Assembly (NCBI RefSeq): GCF_000190475.1 | Contig: NZ_AEWH01000036.1 | Location: 27,948 to 91,947, forward strand | From: Ornithinibacillus scapharcae TW25 | Lineage (GTDB): Bacteria > Bacillota > Bacilli > Bacillales > Amphibacillaceae | DNA: 64,000 nucleotides | Direction: 5' to 3' | Shown here: positions 46,445-55,258 of the stretch, in pieces | Numbering within the stretch: the stretch's first letter is position 1 | Layout of the letters: each line of letters opens with the position of its first letter | Notes under the pieces: generated by a model | Databases searched by the model: none | What the model saw: only the letters and a program-made list of their open reading frames with translations | What the model was told of the DNA's origin: nothing | Translations under genes and position numbers: made by a program

Positions 46445-46975
46445 CTATCCAAACACCAATGTAACAATAACGATTGCTGCTATTATACCAATTAGATCCG
46501 CAAGAAGTCCAACCTTTAGCGCATACCCCATTTTCCGAATACCAACCGCTCCAAAATATACGGTAAGTATATATAGCGTCGTATCCGTGCTCCCTTGCAT
46601 AGTTGATGCTAATCGTCCAATGAAAGAATCTGGACCATGGGTCGCGATTAACTCTGTTGTCACCCCTAATGCAGCAGAACCTGATATTGGCTTTACTAAT
46701 GCGAGTGGAACGATTTCTGGCGGAACTCCTAAGAATAATAAAACTGGTGATATTAATCCAATTATGGCATCTAAAGCACCAGAGCTTCTAAATATAGCAA
46801 TCGCTACAATCATACCTACTAAAAAGGGAAGCAAAGAAAAGGCCATTTTGACCCCTTCCTTTCCCCCCTCTACAAATAATTCATATGAAGGAACCTTCTT
46901 CCATGTTGCTACCAATAGTACAAGCATGATAAAAAGTGGAATTATCCATATACTAACTTGTGAAATGAATACCAT
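46445..46975 (-). CDS. spmB: Spore maturation protein B
   Basis: A 176-residue protein of the nucleoside-recognition (Gate) domain family with about five membrane helices. With SpmA it is required for normal spore core dehydration. It lies one base after spmA, behind GGAGGAAG. Length matches B. subtilis SpmB (about 178). Confidence 0.94.
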   Translation of the reverse strand: MVFISQVSIWIIPLFIMLVLLVATWKKVPSYELFVEGGKEGVKMAFSLLPFLVGMIVAIAIFRSSGALDAIIGLISPVLLFLGVPPEIVPLALVKPISGSAALGVTTELIATHGPDSFIGRLASTMQGSTDTTLYILTVYFGAVGIRKMGYALKVGLLADLIGIIAAIVIVTLVFG

Positions 46976-46976
46976 C

Positions 46977-47561
46977 TTACTTCCTCCATGTACTTCTATA
47001 ATAGAATAGCCTGTCTATCAAAATAGCACTTAAAGTTGAAATAATAGTAGCAATAATAGTAGTTCCAACTATCTCAGTAGGTGAAACAGAATCATACTGC
47101 ATTCGGATTGCGATAACTGTGGTCGGTATCAATGTAAGACTGGAAGTATTAATGGCGAGAAATGTAATCATCGATCTCGATGCCTCATCCGTTCCACTCA
47201 ATTGTTTCATCTGTTCCATAGCTTTAATTCCCATTGGTGTCGCCGCATTACCTAACCCAAAAATGTTTGCCGTAATGTTCGATAAAATATATCCGATAGC
47301 TGGATGATCTTTCGGAACTTCCGGAAATAACCTTACAACAATGGGTCTAAATAGTTTCGCAAGTGCTTTTAAAATACCTGCCTCTTCCGCTATTTTCATA
47401 ATTCCAAGCCAAAAAACTAACACACTTATTAAACCAATGGATAGTGTTACTGCTTCATCTGCACTTTCAAAGATGGCTTTATTGACTTCATCCATTGTTC
47501 CATTAAACATGGCATAAACTATACCTATGATGGCTAAAAATGCCCAAATTATATTAACCAT
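46977..47561 (-). CDS. spmA: Spore maturation protein A
   Basis: A 194-residue membrane protein of the same Gate-domain family as SpmB. FGLGNAATPMGIKAMEQMKQ near 97-116 is the conserved core motif. It is translated from an ATG one base past the dacB stop region, so dacB-spmA-spmB form one transcript. Expression in the mother cell is expected from the SigE-like promoter ahead of dacB. Confidence 0.94.
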   Translation of the reverse strand: MVNIIWAFLAIIGIVYAMFNGTMDEVNKAIFESADEAVTLSIGLISVLVFWLGIMKIAEEAGILKALAKLFRPIVVRLFPEVPKDHPAIGYILSNITANIFGLGNAATPMGIKAMEQMKQLSGTDEASRSMITFLAINTSSLTLIPTTVIAIRMQYDSVSPTEIVGTTIIATIISTLSAILIDRLFYYRSTWRK

Positions 47562-47562
47562 A

Positions 47563-48672
47563 TTAACCCATCCTAAATATTTGCTTAAAAACAGAAATCA
47601 CATCGGTTATAAAGGTCCCTGGTTTATTTGGCTCTTTCTTTTCTTGCTCGTATATTGCTACTTCCAAGATCGGTTGCTCCTCTAAAAAAAATACTTGTTT
47701 TGCTATCATCTCATTTATAAATTCAGCTCGAGGATTATCGATTAAAGAAACTTCACTATGGATATCACTTATCTCACTTTCCTTTAATGGAAATACTGAT
47801 TCCTCATAAATATGTCCTTCTTTTTTCTCACCTGTTGCAAATGGAATCTCAATCTTACCTTGTTGTCCTAACGACTCCATTTTAAAATTTTCAAATCCAT
47901 ACTCGAACATATTCATATGATCGCGCCAGTCATCAGGGGCATCCAGCGTAACAGCAATTAAATCCATTCCGTCCTTTGTTGCCGTTGAGACAAGTGTTCG
48001 TCCTGTTTGTTTCGTAAAACCAGTTTTACCGCCTGTACAATATTTGTAGTAAGCAGTTAGTAGTTTATTTTTGTTTTTCCAACCATATTCTCGAGTATCC
48101 GATTTATAGAACTTAGCGCCAGTTATGGTTTTAAATTCTTCATTTTGCATAGCATATCGCATTAGTATCGCCATATCATATGCTGAAGAGTAATGTGTTT
48201 CTGAATCTAGACCGTGTGGATTATCAAAATGGGTATTATCCATCCCTAACCATTTTGCTTTTTCATTCATCAAATAGACAAAACCTTCTTCACTTCCACC
48301 GACATGTTCAGCAATCGTCACTGCTGCATCATTTCCAGACCTCAGCATTAGGCCATATACTAAATCTTCTAGTTTCATCTTTTCCCCTTGCTTTAAATAA
48401 ATGGACGATCCCTCTGTAAATACCGCCTTTTCACTAGCCGTTGCCAATTCATCCATTTTTCCCGATTCAATAGCGATAATAGCTGTCATAATTTTCGTTA
48501 TGCTTGCTATGTTTTGCTTCTCATGTGCTTTTTTCTCATACAATATTCTACCAGTAGATTGTTCAATGAGAACGGCATTGTTAGCTGAAACACTCGGCTC
48601 AGCATGTCCAACTATCGGAAATAAAAAACTGACCACTATTATGGCAATTAGGGTTATTGCTATCGAACGCAT
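47563..48672 (-). CDS. dacB: Sporulation D-alanyl-D-alanine carboxypeptidase DacB
   Basis: A 369-residue penicillin-binding protein 5* with a signal peptide (about 1-24). The active-site motifs are SITK (57-60), SGN (in RSGNDAA) and KTG (in GGKTGFT). It trims stem peptides in spore cortex and so lowers cross-linking. Position at the head of dacB-spmA-spmB identifies it as DacB rather than DacA or DacF. Confidence 0.94.
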   Translation of the reverse strand: MRSIAITLIAIIVVSFLFPIVGHAEPSVSANNAVLIEQSTGRILYEKKAHEKQNIASITKIMTAIIAIESGKMDELATASEKAVFTEGSSIYLKQGEKMKLEDLVYGLMLRSGNDAAVTIAEHVGGSEEGFVYLMNEKAKWLGMDNTHFDNPHGLDSETHYSSAYDMAILMRYAMQNEEFKTITGAKFYKSDTREYGWKNKNKLLTAYYKYCTGGKTGFTKQTGRTLVSTATKDGMDLIAVTLDAPDDWRDHMNMFEYGFENFKMESLGQQGKIEIPFATGEKKEGHIYEESVFPLKESEISDIHSEVSLIDNPRAEFINEMIAKQVFFLEEQPILEVAIYEQEKKEPNKPGTFITDVISVFKQIFRMG

Positions 48673-48702
48673 TGTTTGTCCTCCCCAAAATCATGTCTAT
48701 AC

Positions 48703-48730
48703 ATTTTATGCGTAACCTTAAATGATATGA
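48703..48730 (-). promoter_or_regulatory. SigE-type promoter of dacB-spmA-spmB
   Basis: On the minus strand TCATATC (-35), a 13-base spacer and CATAAAAT (-10) fit the SigE pattern, about 35 bases before the dacB start. SigE control of this operon is known in B. subtilis. Confidence 0.6.
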
Positions 48731-48791
48731 TAAAATTTAATAACTGATAAAGAGAAATATGCCTATTTAACTACTTTATTAGCATTAAAAA

Positions 48792-48818
48792 AACTCTTAT
48801 AGTTTAACTATAAGAGTT
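48792..48818 (-). terminator. Terminator of scpA-scpB
   Basis: A perfect 13-bp stem (AACTCTTATAGTT with AACTATAAGAGTT) around one unpaired base, which in practice opens into a small loop. On the minus strand it is followed by TTTTTTAATGC. About 42 bases past scpB. Confidence 0.8.
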
Positions 48819-48860
48819 ACATAAATTCGGAATCATATTTAAAAAATTGCTTATCCGTAT

Positions 48861-49442
48861 TTATTGATTGTCTTCTAATTGATTGAAACGATCGAAAAAT
48901 AAATCCGCTTCGTCTTCTAACTCATCTGTATCAAAGTTATCTGGAAGAGGTGGAAGTTCTTCAATAGACGTTAATCCAAAATAGGTTAAGAAATCTTTGC
49001 TCGTACCAAATAAAACAGGACGTCCAATCCCGTCTTTTCTTCCTACTTCTTCGATTAACGACCTTGCCAATAAAGTTTGAACAGGACGGTCACTTTTCAC
49101 GCCACGAATTTCATCTATCTCGGAACGTGTTATCGGCTGTTTATATGCAATGATAGCAAGTGTCTCTAGTGCTGCCTGTGACATTCTCCCTGATTGTGGC
49201 GCCTCCACTAGTCTTTGATAATATTCACTATGCTCTGGCTTTGTCGTTAAATGAAAGACATCATTAGCTTCCATGATCATAATTCCACGACTCGCATGCT
49301 CATAATCGTATTTTAATTCCTCGATTAAATGTTCCACTGCTTTCACAGAGATATCCATTATTTGTGCAAGTTCCTTTACCGTAATACCTTCATCGCCACA
49401 GGCAAATAAAAGACCTTCTAAGATGGCTTTTACATTTTTCAT
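48861..49442 (-). CDS. scpB: Segregation and condensation protein B
   Basis: A 193-residue protein with two winged-helix domains. It dimerises and binds ScpA in the SMC condensin complex. ETLAIIAYKQPITRSEIDEI and GVKSDRPVQTLLAR are the typical signatures. It starts three bases past scpA, with its binding site inside the scpA end. The acidic tail is usual. Confidence 0.96.
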   Translation of the reverse strand: MKNVKAILEGLLFACGDEGITVKELAQIMDISVKAVEHLIEELKYDYEHASRGIMIMEANDVFHLTTKPEHSEYYQRLVEAPQSGRMSQAALETLAIIAYKQPITRSEIDEIRGVKSDRPVQTLLARSLIEEVGRKDGIGRPVLFGTSKDFLTYFGLTSIEELPPLPDNFDTDELEDEADLFFDRFNQLEDNQ

Positions 49443-49445
49443 TTC

Positions 49446-50180
49446 TTATTCATCCCCTGAATAAATTACATATAGCGTATCAAAATGTCTTGTTTGCTTA
49501 CATGTTACCTGATTAATCTTCATTAATTCTAAAATGGACATGAACGTAACAACAATGTGTGGTTTACTTCGATTCGTAAATAATTCATCAAATGTTACTT
49601 CGTGTCTTGTTTTTATAAATTCTAATACCTCAACCATTCGTTGTTCAATTGGAATCTCTGTTTTTTGAATCCTAGTCTCGATTGGTTCCTTCCATTTCTT
49701 TCTCTCCAACATTTTACCTAACGCACCTAACATATCATATATCGATATGTCCCCTTGTACAATAGTCTTTTCAATATTTAAATTTTCGAAGACAACAGGT
49801 GGTCTTGTAAAGGTTTGGTGAGCTTCCAATTCTCTTTCTTTAAAGGATTCAGCAGCTTCCTTAAATTTTCGATATTCGATTAAACGCTGCATTAATTCCT
49901 CTCGCGGGTCTTCCATGTATTCCTCATCTACTTCTTCCAGCTCAGGCTTTGGTAGCAGCATCTGACTTTTTATCGCAAGTAGCGTTGCTGCCATGACAAG
50001 ATATTCACTGGCAATGTTAAGTTCAAGATGTTGCATGGCATGGATATAATTCATGTATTGTTCGGTTATTTGGGCTACAGGAATATCATAAATATCGATT
50101 TCATAATGGTTGATTAAATGTAATAATAAATCAAGCGGTCCTTCAAAAGTATCCAGTTTTACTTGATATGCTTGATTCAT
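49446..50180 (-). CDS. scpA: Segregation and condensation protein A
   Basis: A 244-residue kleisin that bridges the SMC heads in the condensin complex for chromosome segregation. The N-terminal signature FEGPLDLLLHLI and the EYLVMAATLLAIKSQMLLP helix are classical. It is the first gene of scpA-scpB. ribT and the riboflavin genes normally upstream are reduced here to ribT alone. Confidence 0.96.
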   Translation of the reverse strand: MNQAYQVKLDTFEGPLDLLLHLINHYEIDIYDIPVAQITEQYMNYIHAMQHLELNIASEYLVMAATLLAIKSQMLLPKPELEEVDEEYMEDPREELMQRLIEYRKFKEAAESFKERELEAHQTFTRPPVVFENLNIEKTIVQGDISIYDMLGALGKMLERKKWKEPIETRIQKTEIPIEQRMVEVLEFIKTRHEVTFDELFTNRSKPHIVVTFMSILELMKINQVTCKQTRHFDTLYVIYSGDE

Positions 50181-50339
50181 AGTTGTCGCCCCTTAATGAT
50201 TTCAAATTTAAATTTTATAATCCAATTGACCTAGTAAACACGTAGACCTTTACTCCGGCACTCTATCCTTCTAATACTAATCGTACAATAAATACACTTC
50301 AGTTTCTAAAAAATTATTTTAACTGTTTAAAACGCCTAT

Positions 50340-50367
50340 ACACAGAGGTGGGTATTTACATACGTTA
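50340..50367 (+). promoter_or_regulatory. SigK-type promoter of the yjcZ-like gene
   Basis: CATACGTTA at 50359-50367 fits the SigK -10 (CATANNNTA) exactly, with an AC dinucleotide 17 bases upstream as -35. A 15-base inverted repeat (TACGTTA, T, TAACGTA) at 50361-50375 overlaps the -10 and could bind a regulator. The gene start is about 58 bases downstream. Confidence 0.45.
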
Positions 50368-50425
50368 TTAACGTAAGATAAATGTTACCCAAAACATTTA
50401 TTCTAAGTTTATAAAGGAGGAATAT

Positions 50426-50518
50426 ATGATGGGATCAGGATATAATTATGGTGGAGGATTTGCTTTAATCGTAGTGTTGTTCATTCTATTAATTATTGTT
50501 GGTGCAGCTTGGTTCTAA
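50426..50518 (+). CDS. Tiny YjcZ-family sporulation membrane protein
   Basis: A 30-residue protein on the plus strand: a glycine/tyrosine-rich head (GSGYNYGGG) followed by one helix (FALIVVLFILLIIVGAAWF). This is the typical pattern of the tiny Bacillus transmembrane YjcZ/YjcM-like sporulation proteins. A perfect binding site (AAAGGAGG) precedes the ATG by five bases, and a terminator follows. The start could also be the next ATG. Members of the family are made late in sporulation; the function is unknown. Confidence 0.85.
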   Translation: MMGSGYNYGGGFALIVVLFILLIIVGAAWF

Positions 50519-50579
50519 AACTAATAAAACTACGGTAAAGTCTTAAACCAAACAGATTTAGGTACTTTACAACAAAAAT

Positions 50580-50610
50580 CAGCCCTATTTATGGTAGGGC
50601 TGGTTTTTTC
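50580..50610 (+). terminator. Terminator after the yjcZ-like gene
   Basis: An 8-bp GC-rich stem (CAGCCCTA with TAGGGCTG), a seven-base loop and a GTTTTTTC tail on the plus strand. It lies between the convergent yjcZ-like gene and ribT, and may serve ribT in reverse. Confidence 0.85.
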
Positions 50611-50648
50611 TATCTAGAAAACTAAATTTCTATAGTAATAGACTTCCC

Positions 50649-51014
50649 CTAATTTGCCGAGTCATCATCCTGTATACAACGTTGAAAATATTGTTGTATA
50701 GTATCTACTGCATGTAGTTCATACCTAGGTTCGTAAAGCTTCCTTATTTCTTGAATCAATTTCTTACCGATACCTACATTCCTGTGTGAAGGATTTACGG
50801 ATATATGTTGAATTATTGCTTTATCACCATCAACTCGTAATCCGATTGCACCGATAACATCATCATCTTCCTTCCATAGGTAAAGATGCCAATCTTCATT
50901 GGTTTCATACTCTTTTATCGTTTGTTGCAATTTTTTTACATCTTTTCCCTCAGGCATAAAAGATAATAATCCCATTGCAATCTTTTCCGAATTTTTTTTA
51001 TAGCGATTTAACAT
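50649..51014 (-). CDS. ribT: RibT, GNAT-family acetyltransferase-like protein
   Basis: A 121-residue protein closely matching B. subtilis RibT (about 124): KIAMGLLSFMPEGKD and LQQTIKEYETNEDWHLYLWK at the start, and the acetyl-CoA loop NPSHRNVGIGKKLI in the second half. In B. subtilis it ends the rib operon, but the riboflavin genes ribD, ribE, ribA and ribH are absent here. The enzymatic activity of RibT is not settled. Binding site GAGGGGT precedes the ATG. Confidence 0.9.
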   Translation of the reverse strand: MLNRYKKNSEKIAMGLLSFMPEGKDVKKLQQTIKEYETNEDWHLYLWKEDDDVIGAIGLRVDGDKAIIQHISVNPSHRNVGIGKKLIQEIRKLYEPRYELHAVDTIQQYFQRCIQDDDSAN

Positions 51015-51125
51015 AGATACCCCTCATTATGTGAATAACTTTTTGTCTTGTTGAGTGTAATTTTCTATTGGAGTTCATATATAATATTTATGACCTATTA
51101 ATCTATTTTTGTCAAATAGTGATTT

Positions 51126-51221
51126 TTATAACACAAATATAAACCAATAAGCAAAACCCCATACAATACCAATTACTAGTAAAGTAATAAAAAGCAGGAT
51201 ATTTTTTTTGCGCTGATTCAC
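51126..51221 (-). CDS. Tiny single-helix membrane protein
   Basis: A 31-residue open frame: a basic head (NQRKKN), one hydrophobic helix of about 22 residues with aromatic residues (WGFAYWF), and a stop. The GTG at 51221 has the site AAAGGA at good spacing; an ATG at 51230 would lie inside that site. It falls between the M50-like gene and ribT. I do not recognise it, and a chance frame cannot be excluded. Confidence 0.45.
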   Translation of the reverse strand: MNQRKKNILLFITLLVIGIVWGFAYWFIFVL

Positions 51222-51253
51222 CTTGCTCATCCTTTATTATTGACAATTTTTAC

Positions 51254-51718
51254 CTACTTGTATACATTTTTTCTTAAAATCTCTTTTATCATGATAAGTC
51301 CGTCAGAATACTGCATCCCTATTTTAAAAGGTATACAGTTCATGAGAAACAACCATCCATTATACAGTAGAAAAATAAGCACATAAGAGTTAGGTAGAAT
51401 ATGATATACAAGGTATAAGATGAATACAACTATAGCATTACATAATGGGCCAAATAAAGTTATATAAATAATTTCAAATGATCGGTACTCTCTATTTCTC
51501 TCACTAAACATATTTCCAGAAGTAAAAAATAACCATCTAATCCGAATTTCTATTTTTCGAAACGTGAAGTTTATCATCTTACTTCCTCTACCTATGTTTA
51601 AAACAACCCTATCTGCTTTTGCAAGCTTAGCACCGAAAGCATGCCCCAATTCATGGATGAAATTACTAATCGGTGCCACGATGATAATTAAATATAGCAT
51701 TAAGAGAATTGTATTCAT
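51254..51718 (-). CDS. M50-type membrane zinc peptidase-like protein
   Basis: A 154-residue protein with about four hydrophobic segments. HELGH at 22-26 lies in the first helix, as in site-2 proteases. FGPLCNAI in the middle corresponds to the loop before the third helix. NCIPFKIGMQYSDG near 126-139 resembles the NPxPxxxLDG third motif with D138. It lacks PDZ or CBS domains, so it would be a minimal S2P. Substrate unknown. A good site (GGAAGG) precedes the ATG. It lies upstream of the tiny ORF and ribT. Confidence 0.72.
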   Translation of the reverse strand: MNTILLMLYLIIIVAPISNFIHELGHAFGAKLAKADRVVLNIGRGSKMINFTFRKIEIRIRWLFFTSGNMFSERNREYRSFEIIYITLFGPLCNAIVVFILYLVYHILPNSYVLIFLLYNGWLFLMNCIPFKIGMQYSDGLIMIKEILRKNVYK

Positions 51719-51741
51719 CTAAACCTTCCTAAGCGATATAC

Positions 51742-52179
51742 TTACTCGGAAAGAACCTTTACCTCTTTCATCACATCACCATTTCGCATTGCTTTAACAT
51801 GCTCCATCCCAGAAGTAACTTTTCCGAACACAGTATGTACACCATTTAAGTGTGGTTGTGGTTCATGTACAATGAAGAACTGACTACTTCCTGTGTCACG
51901 ACCAGCATGCGCCATAGATAGTGAACCTTCTTCATGTGTATGTGGATTGTTATCTGTTTCACACTTTATTTTGTAACCAGCATCTCCAGTACCATTTCCA
52001 ATAGGACACCCACCTTGACTTACAAAGCCTGGGATTACACGGTGGAAAGTTAATCCATCATAAAAATTCTCATTTGCAAGTTTTTCAAAGTTCGCAACAG
52101 TACCTGGTGCTTCATTTGGGTATAATTCAAATTCTATTTTATTTCCATTTTCCATAACGATATAGCCTTTTTTAGACAT
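51742..52179 (-). CDS. ppiB: Peptidyl-prolyl cis-trans isomerase, cyclophilin type
   Basis: A 145-residue cytoplasmic cyclophilin. Catalytic arginine and phenylalanine lie in [13 protein letters not shown], and [16 protein letters not shown] and [12 protein letters not shown] complete the fold. The ATG at 52179 has the site TAGGAG at usual spacing. It is 84 bases past lysA, as in B. subtilis. Confidence 0.96.
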   Translation of the reverse strand: MSKKGYIVMENGNKIEFELYPNEAPGTVANFEKLANENFYDGLTFHRVIPGFVSQGGCPIGNGTGDAGYKIKCETDNNPHTHEEGSLSMAHAGRDTGSSQFFIVHEPQPHLNGVHTVFGKVTSGMEHVKAMRNGDVMKEVKVLSE

Positions 52180-52263
52180 ATTAGCCATCTCCTATCTTGT
52201 AAATATCTGTTAGTATCTTACTTATCATACCATTTATAACGGTTTTATTAAAGCGTTGACTTG

Positions 52264-53571
52264 TTACACATATGAGAGATCATGACGGATGATGTCTTCA
52301 TTAGTTTCTCGTTTAATTACTAACTTATCAACACCATTCTCGACAAATACAACTGCAGCTCTTTGAATGCGATTATAATTACTTGCCATGGAATATCCGT
52401 AAGCACCTGTAGAAAGAATAGCGAGTATGTCTCCACTATCAGCCTTTGGAATTGGTAGATCCCATATTAACATATCACCAGATTCACAACATTTTCCGGC
52501 TACCGAAACAATCGTATCATTTGGCATGTTAACTTTATTCGCCAATAATCCATAATATTTCGCCTGATACAATGCAGGGCGAATATTATCAGTCATACCA
52601 CCGTCAACCGAAATGTAGTCTCGTACACCGGGGATATGTTTTTGAGAACCAATTGTGTACAGCGTTACACCTGCATCTCCAACAATAGAACGGCCAGGTT
52701 CGATCCAAATTTCAGGGATTGGTATACCTAACTTCTCACTCTCCATTTGTACGGATTCGACTAATTTTTCCACATAAGTGTGAAGTTGTATTGGTTCATC
52801 ATCCTCCGTATAACGAATACCAAATCCACCACCTAGATTTAATACCTCAGGTACATAATCATATTTTTCTTTCCATTGACCTAGTGCAAGGAATAAAATA
52901 CTGGTGGCTTCAACAAAGCGGTCTGTATCAAAGATTTGTGATCCAATATGACAATGTAATCCCCTAAAATTCATATACTCATTATCACGCAGTTCAAGGA
53001 ATGCCCTCTCTGCTTGTCCGTTTTGTAAGTCGAAGCCAAACTTAGAGTCCTCATTCCCTGTCATAATGTATTGGTGAGTTTCAGATTTAATCCCAGGTGT
53101 TACTCGAATGATAACATCCATTTTCTTGTTGTTTTCCTCAAGCAGCTCCGTCAATAAATTAATTTCATAAAAATTATCAACTACGATACATCCAATACCA
53201 TGAGTAATGGCCATTTGTAATTCATTTCGGCTCTTATTGTTTCCGTGCATATGTATTTTTAACGGATCGATACCAGCTTTTAACGCTGTATAAAGTTCAC
53301 CTTCTGAAATTACGTCTACGGATAAGCCTTCTTGCTTCATAACTTGTAAAATAGCAATAGATGAGAATGCTTTACTTGCATAAGCAACTTGTGCACGCAC
53401 ACCTAATTTATTAAATGTCTCCACAAATGCTCGACAACGTTCACGAATTAGTGAAACATCATAGACGTAGAGTGGTGTTCCATATTTTTCAGCTAACTTA
53501 GTGGTGTCCATCCCACCCACTTCTAAATGACCAAGACTGTTTACGTTGAATGGATATTGCTCTAGTAACAT
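52264..53571 (-). CDS. lysA: Diaminopimelate decarboxylase
   Basis: A PLP enzyme for the last step of lysine synthesis, meso-DAP to lysine. The cofactor lysine is in VAYASKAFSS (near K66), with HCHIGSQIFD, GGGFGIRY and the active-site cysteine in GKCCESGD. The binding site ATAGGTGA precedes two adjacent ATGs (53574 and 53571); spacing favours the second, giving about 435 residues. It lies between spoVAF and ppiB. No lysine riboswitch is seen. Confidence 0.96.
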   Translation of the reverse strand: MLLEQYPFNVNSLGHLEVGGMDTTKLAEKYGTPLYVYDVSLIRERCRAFVETFNKLGVRAQVAYASKAFSSIAILQVMKQEGLSVDVISEGELYTALKAGIDPLKIHMHGNNKSRNELQMAITHGIGCIVVDNFYEINLLTELLEENNKKMDVIIRVTPGIKSETHQYIMTGNEDSKFGFDLQNGQAERAFLELRDNEYMNFRGLHCHIGSQIFDTDRFVEATSILFLALGQWKEKYDYVPEVLNLGGGFGIRYTEDDEPIQLHTYVEKLVESVQMESEKLGIPIPEIWIEPGRSIVGDAGVTLYTIGSQKHIPGVRDYISVDGGMTDNIRPALYQAKYYGLLANKVNMPNDTIVSVAGKCCESGDMLIWDLPIPKADSGDILAILSTGAYGYSMASNYNRIQRAAVVFVENGVDKLVIKRETNEDIIRHDLSYV

Positions 53572-53705
53572 CATCTTCACCTATTTCATCATGAATTCCC
53601 TTACCTAGTATTTTTACTAGGATATAAGACTTATAAAAAATTTATCATAAACATGTAAAAACAAAAGGAATAAAGGTGATTCCCCATCATTCAGATTATA
53701 AAAAC

Positions 53706-53749
53706 ACCGTACTATCCCCCATATTTAATATGAGGACTGATAGTACGGT
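53706..53749 (-). terminator. Terminator after spoVAF
   Basis: An 11-bp stem (ACCGTACTATC with GATAGTACGGT) with a 22-base loop, followed by GTTTTTATAA on the minus strand. It lies 24 bases past the spoVAF stop. Confidence 0.75.
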
Positions 53750-53772
53750 TACATATATACAGTTAACACTTA

Positions 53773-55242
53773 TTATTTATCCACTGGTTGTCGGTATATA
53801 TTCTTCGGATGCACAATACTAGGTCTCGTATTCGCAAAAGGTGTAGGAATCCTAATTAATGTACTTAACATTGCCTTAGGATTAAATGGTAATAATGGCC
53901 ATAGGTATGGAGTTTTAAGCGATCGCAATCCTACTAAGAAGAGAATAAATAGTGTCGTACCTACGACGTAGCCGATTAGCCCAAATAGTGCTGTGATTAA
54001 TAATAAAATTACGGTTACAACTTTGTTTGCCACACTTAGTTCGTAGCTTGGAGTTACATAAGATCCAATTGCACTAACCGAAATATAAAGTATCACCTCA
54101 GGACTTAATAGCCCTACATCAATAGCTATTTGCCCAATAAGAACGGCAGCTATTAAGCCCATCGCTGTTGATAAAGCTGTTGGCGTATGAATAGCTGCCA
54201 TCCTCAAGAATTCAATACCAATAACTCCGAGAATTAGCTGAATCACAATTGGAATGTTTCCTTCCTCATTTGGACCAATAAATGAAAATTCTTTCGGTAA
54301 GAGAGTCGGATCCATGACAAATAATAACCAAGTAGGCAATAAGAATATTGATAAAAAAATCGCTAAAAATCTGATCCAGCGAATGAACGTACCGATTAGT
54401 GGTGCCTGTCTATGTTCCTCTGCGTGCTGGGAATGATGAAAGAATGTTGTCGGTACTATTATGACACTTGGTGAGGTGTCTACGATTAGTAATACATGCC
54501 CTTCCAATAAATGGTTTGCGGCAACATCCGGTCTCTCAGTGAATCTAACTAGTGGAAAAGGATTCCATCTACGTTCCACAATATACTCTTCTAAAGATTT
54601 CTCTGCCATTGTGATGCCGTCAATATCTATTTTTTGCACTTTATCACGGATAAGTTGAACTAGCCCTTCATCCGCGATATCCTGAATATATGATAAACAC
54701 ACATCCGTCTTAGATCGTTCTCCAACCTTAAGCATTTCATTTCGCAATCGCTCATCACGAATTCTTCTTCTCGTTAAGGCTGTGTTTTCGATTATATTTT
54801 CTGTGAAACCATCCCGTGAGCCCCTTATAACCCTCTCTGTGTCAGGTTCTTGTGGACTACGACCAGGATAGCTCCTAACGTCTACCGCATAGGCAAAGCG
54901 TTCGCCATTTATGAAGATAACTATTAAGCCAGATAATATTTGGTCTACAGCCTCATCCATTGTTTTTATTTCAGTTACTTGTTGATGTAAAAGGCGATTT
55001 TTGATTATTTCTGCAATCTTATTGCGTTCTGACTCTTTTTCGTTTAGATTAACCAATTCTTCTATGATATCTTGAATGATTAAACTATCGATGAGTCCGG
55101 TAACATAATATAATTGTACTTCTGTCTTAATTAATGTAATTTCACGGAAACCTACATCAAATGATGTACCAACACCTACTCTTTCCTTTAGATATTTAGC
55201 ATTATCTTTTATCTTTGCAGACATCGGGTGTTGAGCCAACAT
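53773..55242 (-). CDS. spoVAF: Stage V sporulation protein AF (GerA family)
   Basis: A 489-residue protein of the GerAA/SpoVAF family: a soluble N-terminal domain (about 1-285) and five membrane helices. The family stretch FAYAVDVRSYPGRSPQEPD and ENTALTRRRIRDERLR are visible. B. subtilis SpoVAF (about 493) modulates germination rather than being essential. It normally follows spoVAEa; here it follows spoVAB directly by 16 bases. Confidence 0.94.
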   Translation of the reverse strand: MLAQHPMSAKIKDNAKYLKERVGVGTSFDVGFREITLIKTEVQLYYVTGLIDSLIIQDIIEELVNLNEKESERNKIAEIIKNRLLHQQVTEIKTMDEAVDQILSGLIVIFINGERFAYAVDVRSYPGRSPQEPDTERVIRGSRDGFTENIIENTALTRRRIRDERLRNEMLKVGERSKTDVCLSYIQDIADEGLVQLIRDKVQKIDIDGITMAEKSLEEYIVERRWNPFPLVRFTERPDVAANHLLEGHVLLIVDTSPSVIIVPTTFFHHSQHAEEHRQAPLIGTFIRWIRFLAIFLSIFLLPTWLLFVMDPTLLPKEFSFIGPNEEGNIPIVIQLILGVIGIEFLRMAAIHTPTALSTAMGLIAAVLIGQIAIDVGLLSPEVILYISVSAIGSYVTPSYELSVANKVVTVILLLITALFGLIGYVVGTTLFILFLVGLRSLKTPYLWPLLPFNPKAMLSTLIRIPTPFANTRPSIVHPKNIYRQPVDK

Positions 55243-55258
55243 GAACCCTCCATTTCTA

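Noticed and set aside
46587-47009. 140-codon plus-strand open frame across spmB
   Set aside because: It is antisense to the conserved spmB gene, has no binding site and no recognisable product.
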